Assembly: GCA_965153455.1 (NCBI GenBank)
Contig: OZ234495.1
Coordinates: 21,882,875 to 21,946,874 of the forward strand
From: Sphagnum compactum
Taxonomy: Eukaryota; Bryophyta; Sphagnopsida; Sphagnales
DNA: 64,000 nucleotides
Reading direction: 5' to 3'
The translations under genes and the position numbers were made by a program. The notes under the pieces were generated by a model. That model was not told the DNA's origin. It saw nothing but the letters and a program-made list of their open reading frames with translations, and searched no databases. How positions within the stretch are numbered: position 1 is the first letter of the stretch; each line of letters starts with the position of its first letter. This document shows positions 61,746 through 64,000 of this stretch, piece by piece.

Positions 61746-63356
61746 TGCATTGAAATTAACATAATGTTTGCTTTTAACATAATAACCCGGTTTCTAATGA
61801 AAACATCTCAACAGAACATAATCAAACCCAATGTTTTATGATAAATATGGGCAACATGCAAACCAGAAAAAACAAAAGAGAGAACAAAATAATGTTCCTA
61901 TTGCTAGAAAAAGAAAAAATATTAAATAGGAGCACACACTTCTGTGCTTGTGAAATGAAAAACTCAAGCATAAAATTTGAAGAATAAGAATTTGTATAAT
62001 TTGAGAAATATGAATTCAGTGATTGTTAATCACTTTCACAAAAAAAGTCAAAAAAGAGTTTGTGGTTTTGTCATGTGCATTTCACAACTATGGATTATTG
62101 GATTGGTGTTTGTTGACAAAATTTTGTGTCCATAATGAAATGGGCAAGTGCTGTTTATGATATCAGCTTTCCCCCATTGAAGTTCATGACTCTTATCATT
62201 TGCTTCAATTTGAAGCAAAAGGGTGTTTTTTTTGTTATTGCACATTTGAAACTATGGTGAATTTATCTCATGAGGTCTTCAAGGCTTTTCATAATAGGTC
62301 ACAACTTAGGTCAAGTTCATGTGACATGTGCATGTGGGAACAATCAGGTATCGGGATTGAAATGATGTAATTTGTTACACAATTATGTGATTTTATGGTT
62401 TTTGCATACAAATCAATTTCTCACATATCTAATTTCATATGCATATCCACTATCTTATGGATGACATTCTTATAAATATAATGCTTCACAAAATTATGCA
62501 TCAAGTTTTCCAACATTTTTTCATCAGTCCAATAATTCATGACATTCTAATTTTCAAGTATATTTTATGTAATTTTAAATATTATATCATTATTCATCCT
62601 AGCAAAACCAAAAATATTTTGACAAGCTTCAAGCATCCCTTTAAATACTAGGCAATAAGAAACAGTATGAAAAAATTCTTAAAGTTAGGCAAATAAATGA
62701 TTCATCTAACTTCAATCATGCACATTAAATATGACCAATAGTCATATCAACCTTGTATTTAATCTGAAATTTTCTCAACCTACCAAAGCCAAGGCCTAGC
62801 TAGTAGCAGATCCCTCAAGATTTTAGATGTATGAACTTGACAAGACCCCCTGAAATATAATACCAACTTGCCCAACACTAGTCCATTGGTGTGGACCAAT
62901 GTTGACGAGTTTCCAACCAGGTCTATGCTCCCCTTTAGACTAGGATTGAGGACTGAAAAAACTTGAGGCCAACTTTGAGCATTTTTGGCTTGTTGTATGG
63001 CCCCAAGTTACTAATAAATGCTACAACATTGATGTCAGGATATTAATAAATGCTGAGACATCGGCCCTAAGGGTTGCAAATTGCCTTCCCAAGTCCGTTA
63101 GTATCCTCTTTTTTAGCCTTGGGGCCGATACAATGCCATAAAGTTCAGCATTTAGTAGTAACTTGGGGAAGATTGAAAAGATTTTTTTTACTTTAGGGTT
63201 GACTCCTAGTGTACGCCCTTGGGGCTGAATTCAACTTTTGCACCCATAGAAATGCTTGATTTGAGTTGAACCTTGGCCTTGACTCCTTGTGTAAAGTGGG
63301 CCTAAGTTTGAATTCAGATCTAGGTCTGGGTCTAAGAACCAAACTTGGAGAGCCTA
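61746..63356. other. AT-rich intergenic DNA, no gene recognised
   Basis: Short frames only; no RNA gene, repeat array or domain noticed. Confidence 0.35.
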
Positions 63357-63525
63357 CATGGGCTTGGACCCAACCAAGAACTAGACCCAATAGATCGACA
63401 TGGACCCGAACCTTGTTTTAGAATCAGACTCAATGGGTCTACATGGACCCGAACTTGGTCGTAGAATGGAACCCTATGAGTCTACATGGACCTAAACTTG
63501 CCGTAGAATTGGAGTCAATGTGTCC
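63357..63525 (+). repeat. Tandem repeat, about four units of 42-43 bp
   Basis: CATGGACCCGAAC-type units start at 63357, 63399, 63442 and 63485, each ending GTCTA or similar. The first unit is the most diverged. Confidence 0.8.
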
Positions 63526-64000
63526 TAATAGTTTCTTTACAAGGTTCAAGTCATAGGGTTAAATAAGGACTAAGGTCCTAAATATAGATAGGGTTTATGG
63601 TTTCTAGGTTCTACGGTCGTAAGTCTAAGTTTTAAGGTCCTAGCTCCTAGCCCAAGCTTTAATACGAAAGGGCATCTCCAGTGTTTGCACTAAAATGGCT
63701 TTTACACAATATTTTGGATGCAATATAGCCTTTACATAGTGTCAAACTCAACCTAGCATGTGGACTTTGGACATTAGATTCACATCATCCACCAAAGCTG
63801 AAACAAATGATGCTAGGTACAAATGAGAGTAGTGAATTGGGTATGAAAGTCAAGATCATGCTTGATCGGGATCTCAAGGGCAAACAAGGGCCAATGACAC
63901 CTCTTCTTGATATGGTCACCATCTACACTCTTAAAGAAGAGTTTTCAAAATGCACTTTCAATGGCTTTGAAAAAAACCTGGAGCCAACTTTGAACCCAGA
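63526..64000. other. Window end; possible MITE-type terminus
   Basis: GGGCATCTCCAGTGTTTGCA near 63669 resembles the ends of some plant MITEs. No partner end lies within the window, so this is only a hint. The rest shows nothing recognised. Confidence 0.2.

Overview
The window is nuclear DNA from a land plant. The genes have many short GT-AG introns, long AT-rich intergenic stretches carry decayed Copia retrotransposon sequence, and the protein set is plant-like: an F-box/PP2 lectin protein, plant ATG3 and a protein with a plastid-type leader. An intact 11-exon gene for IFT56 (TTC26/DYF-13), a ciliary intraflagellar-transport protein, narrows this further. Only plants with flagellated sperm (bryophytes, lycophytes, ferns, cycads, Ginkgo) are expected to keep IFT genes. 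The source is therefore unlikely to be a flowering plant or conifer; I cannot tell which of the remaining groups it is.

Layout. 1-2.9 kb: broken Ty1/copia reverse transcriptase and RNase H with probable LTR starts, then a 64-bp perfect palindrome. 3-25 kb: no convincing gene; it holds dispersed AT-rich repeats, a MITE-like element, a decayed gag-like region with zinc knuckles (13.6-16 kb), SINE-like sequences and arrays of TAGGT/CCTA motifs. 25-31 kb: leader and three-exon CDS of an F-box/PP2 gene (+). 31.4-35.1 kb: six-exon gene for a DprA/SLOG-like Rossmann protein with a probable plastid transit peptide (+). 35-44 kb: intergenic, with several separate tandem repeats. 44.1-47.3 kb: ANKRD13-type ankyrin/GPCR-chaperone-like gene, four exons (+). 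49.0-53.7 kb: IFT56 (+). 55.7-59.5 kb: ATG3, nine exons (-), convergent with IFT56. 59.5-61.4 kb: ATG3 upstream region, made of degenerate ~125-160 bp repeats carrying telo-box motifs. 61.4-64 kb: repeats, including a partner of a sequence at 8.4 kb.

All five gene models were built by eye from splice signals, reading phase and remembered family sequence. Phase closes across every junction and no internal stop is left. The five genes do not form one pathway: F-box/PP2 suggests ubiquitin-ligase substrate recognition, the SLOG-like protein a plastid nucleotide-related role, ANKRD13 membrane-protein folding or trafficking, IFT56 sperm flagellum assembly, and ATG3 autophagosome lipidation.
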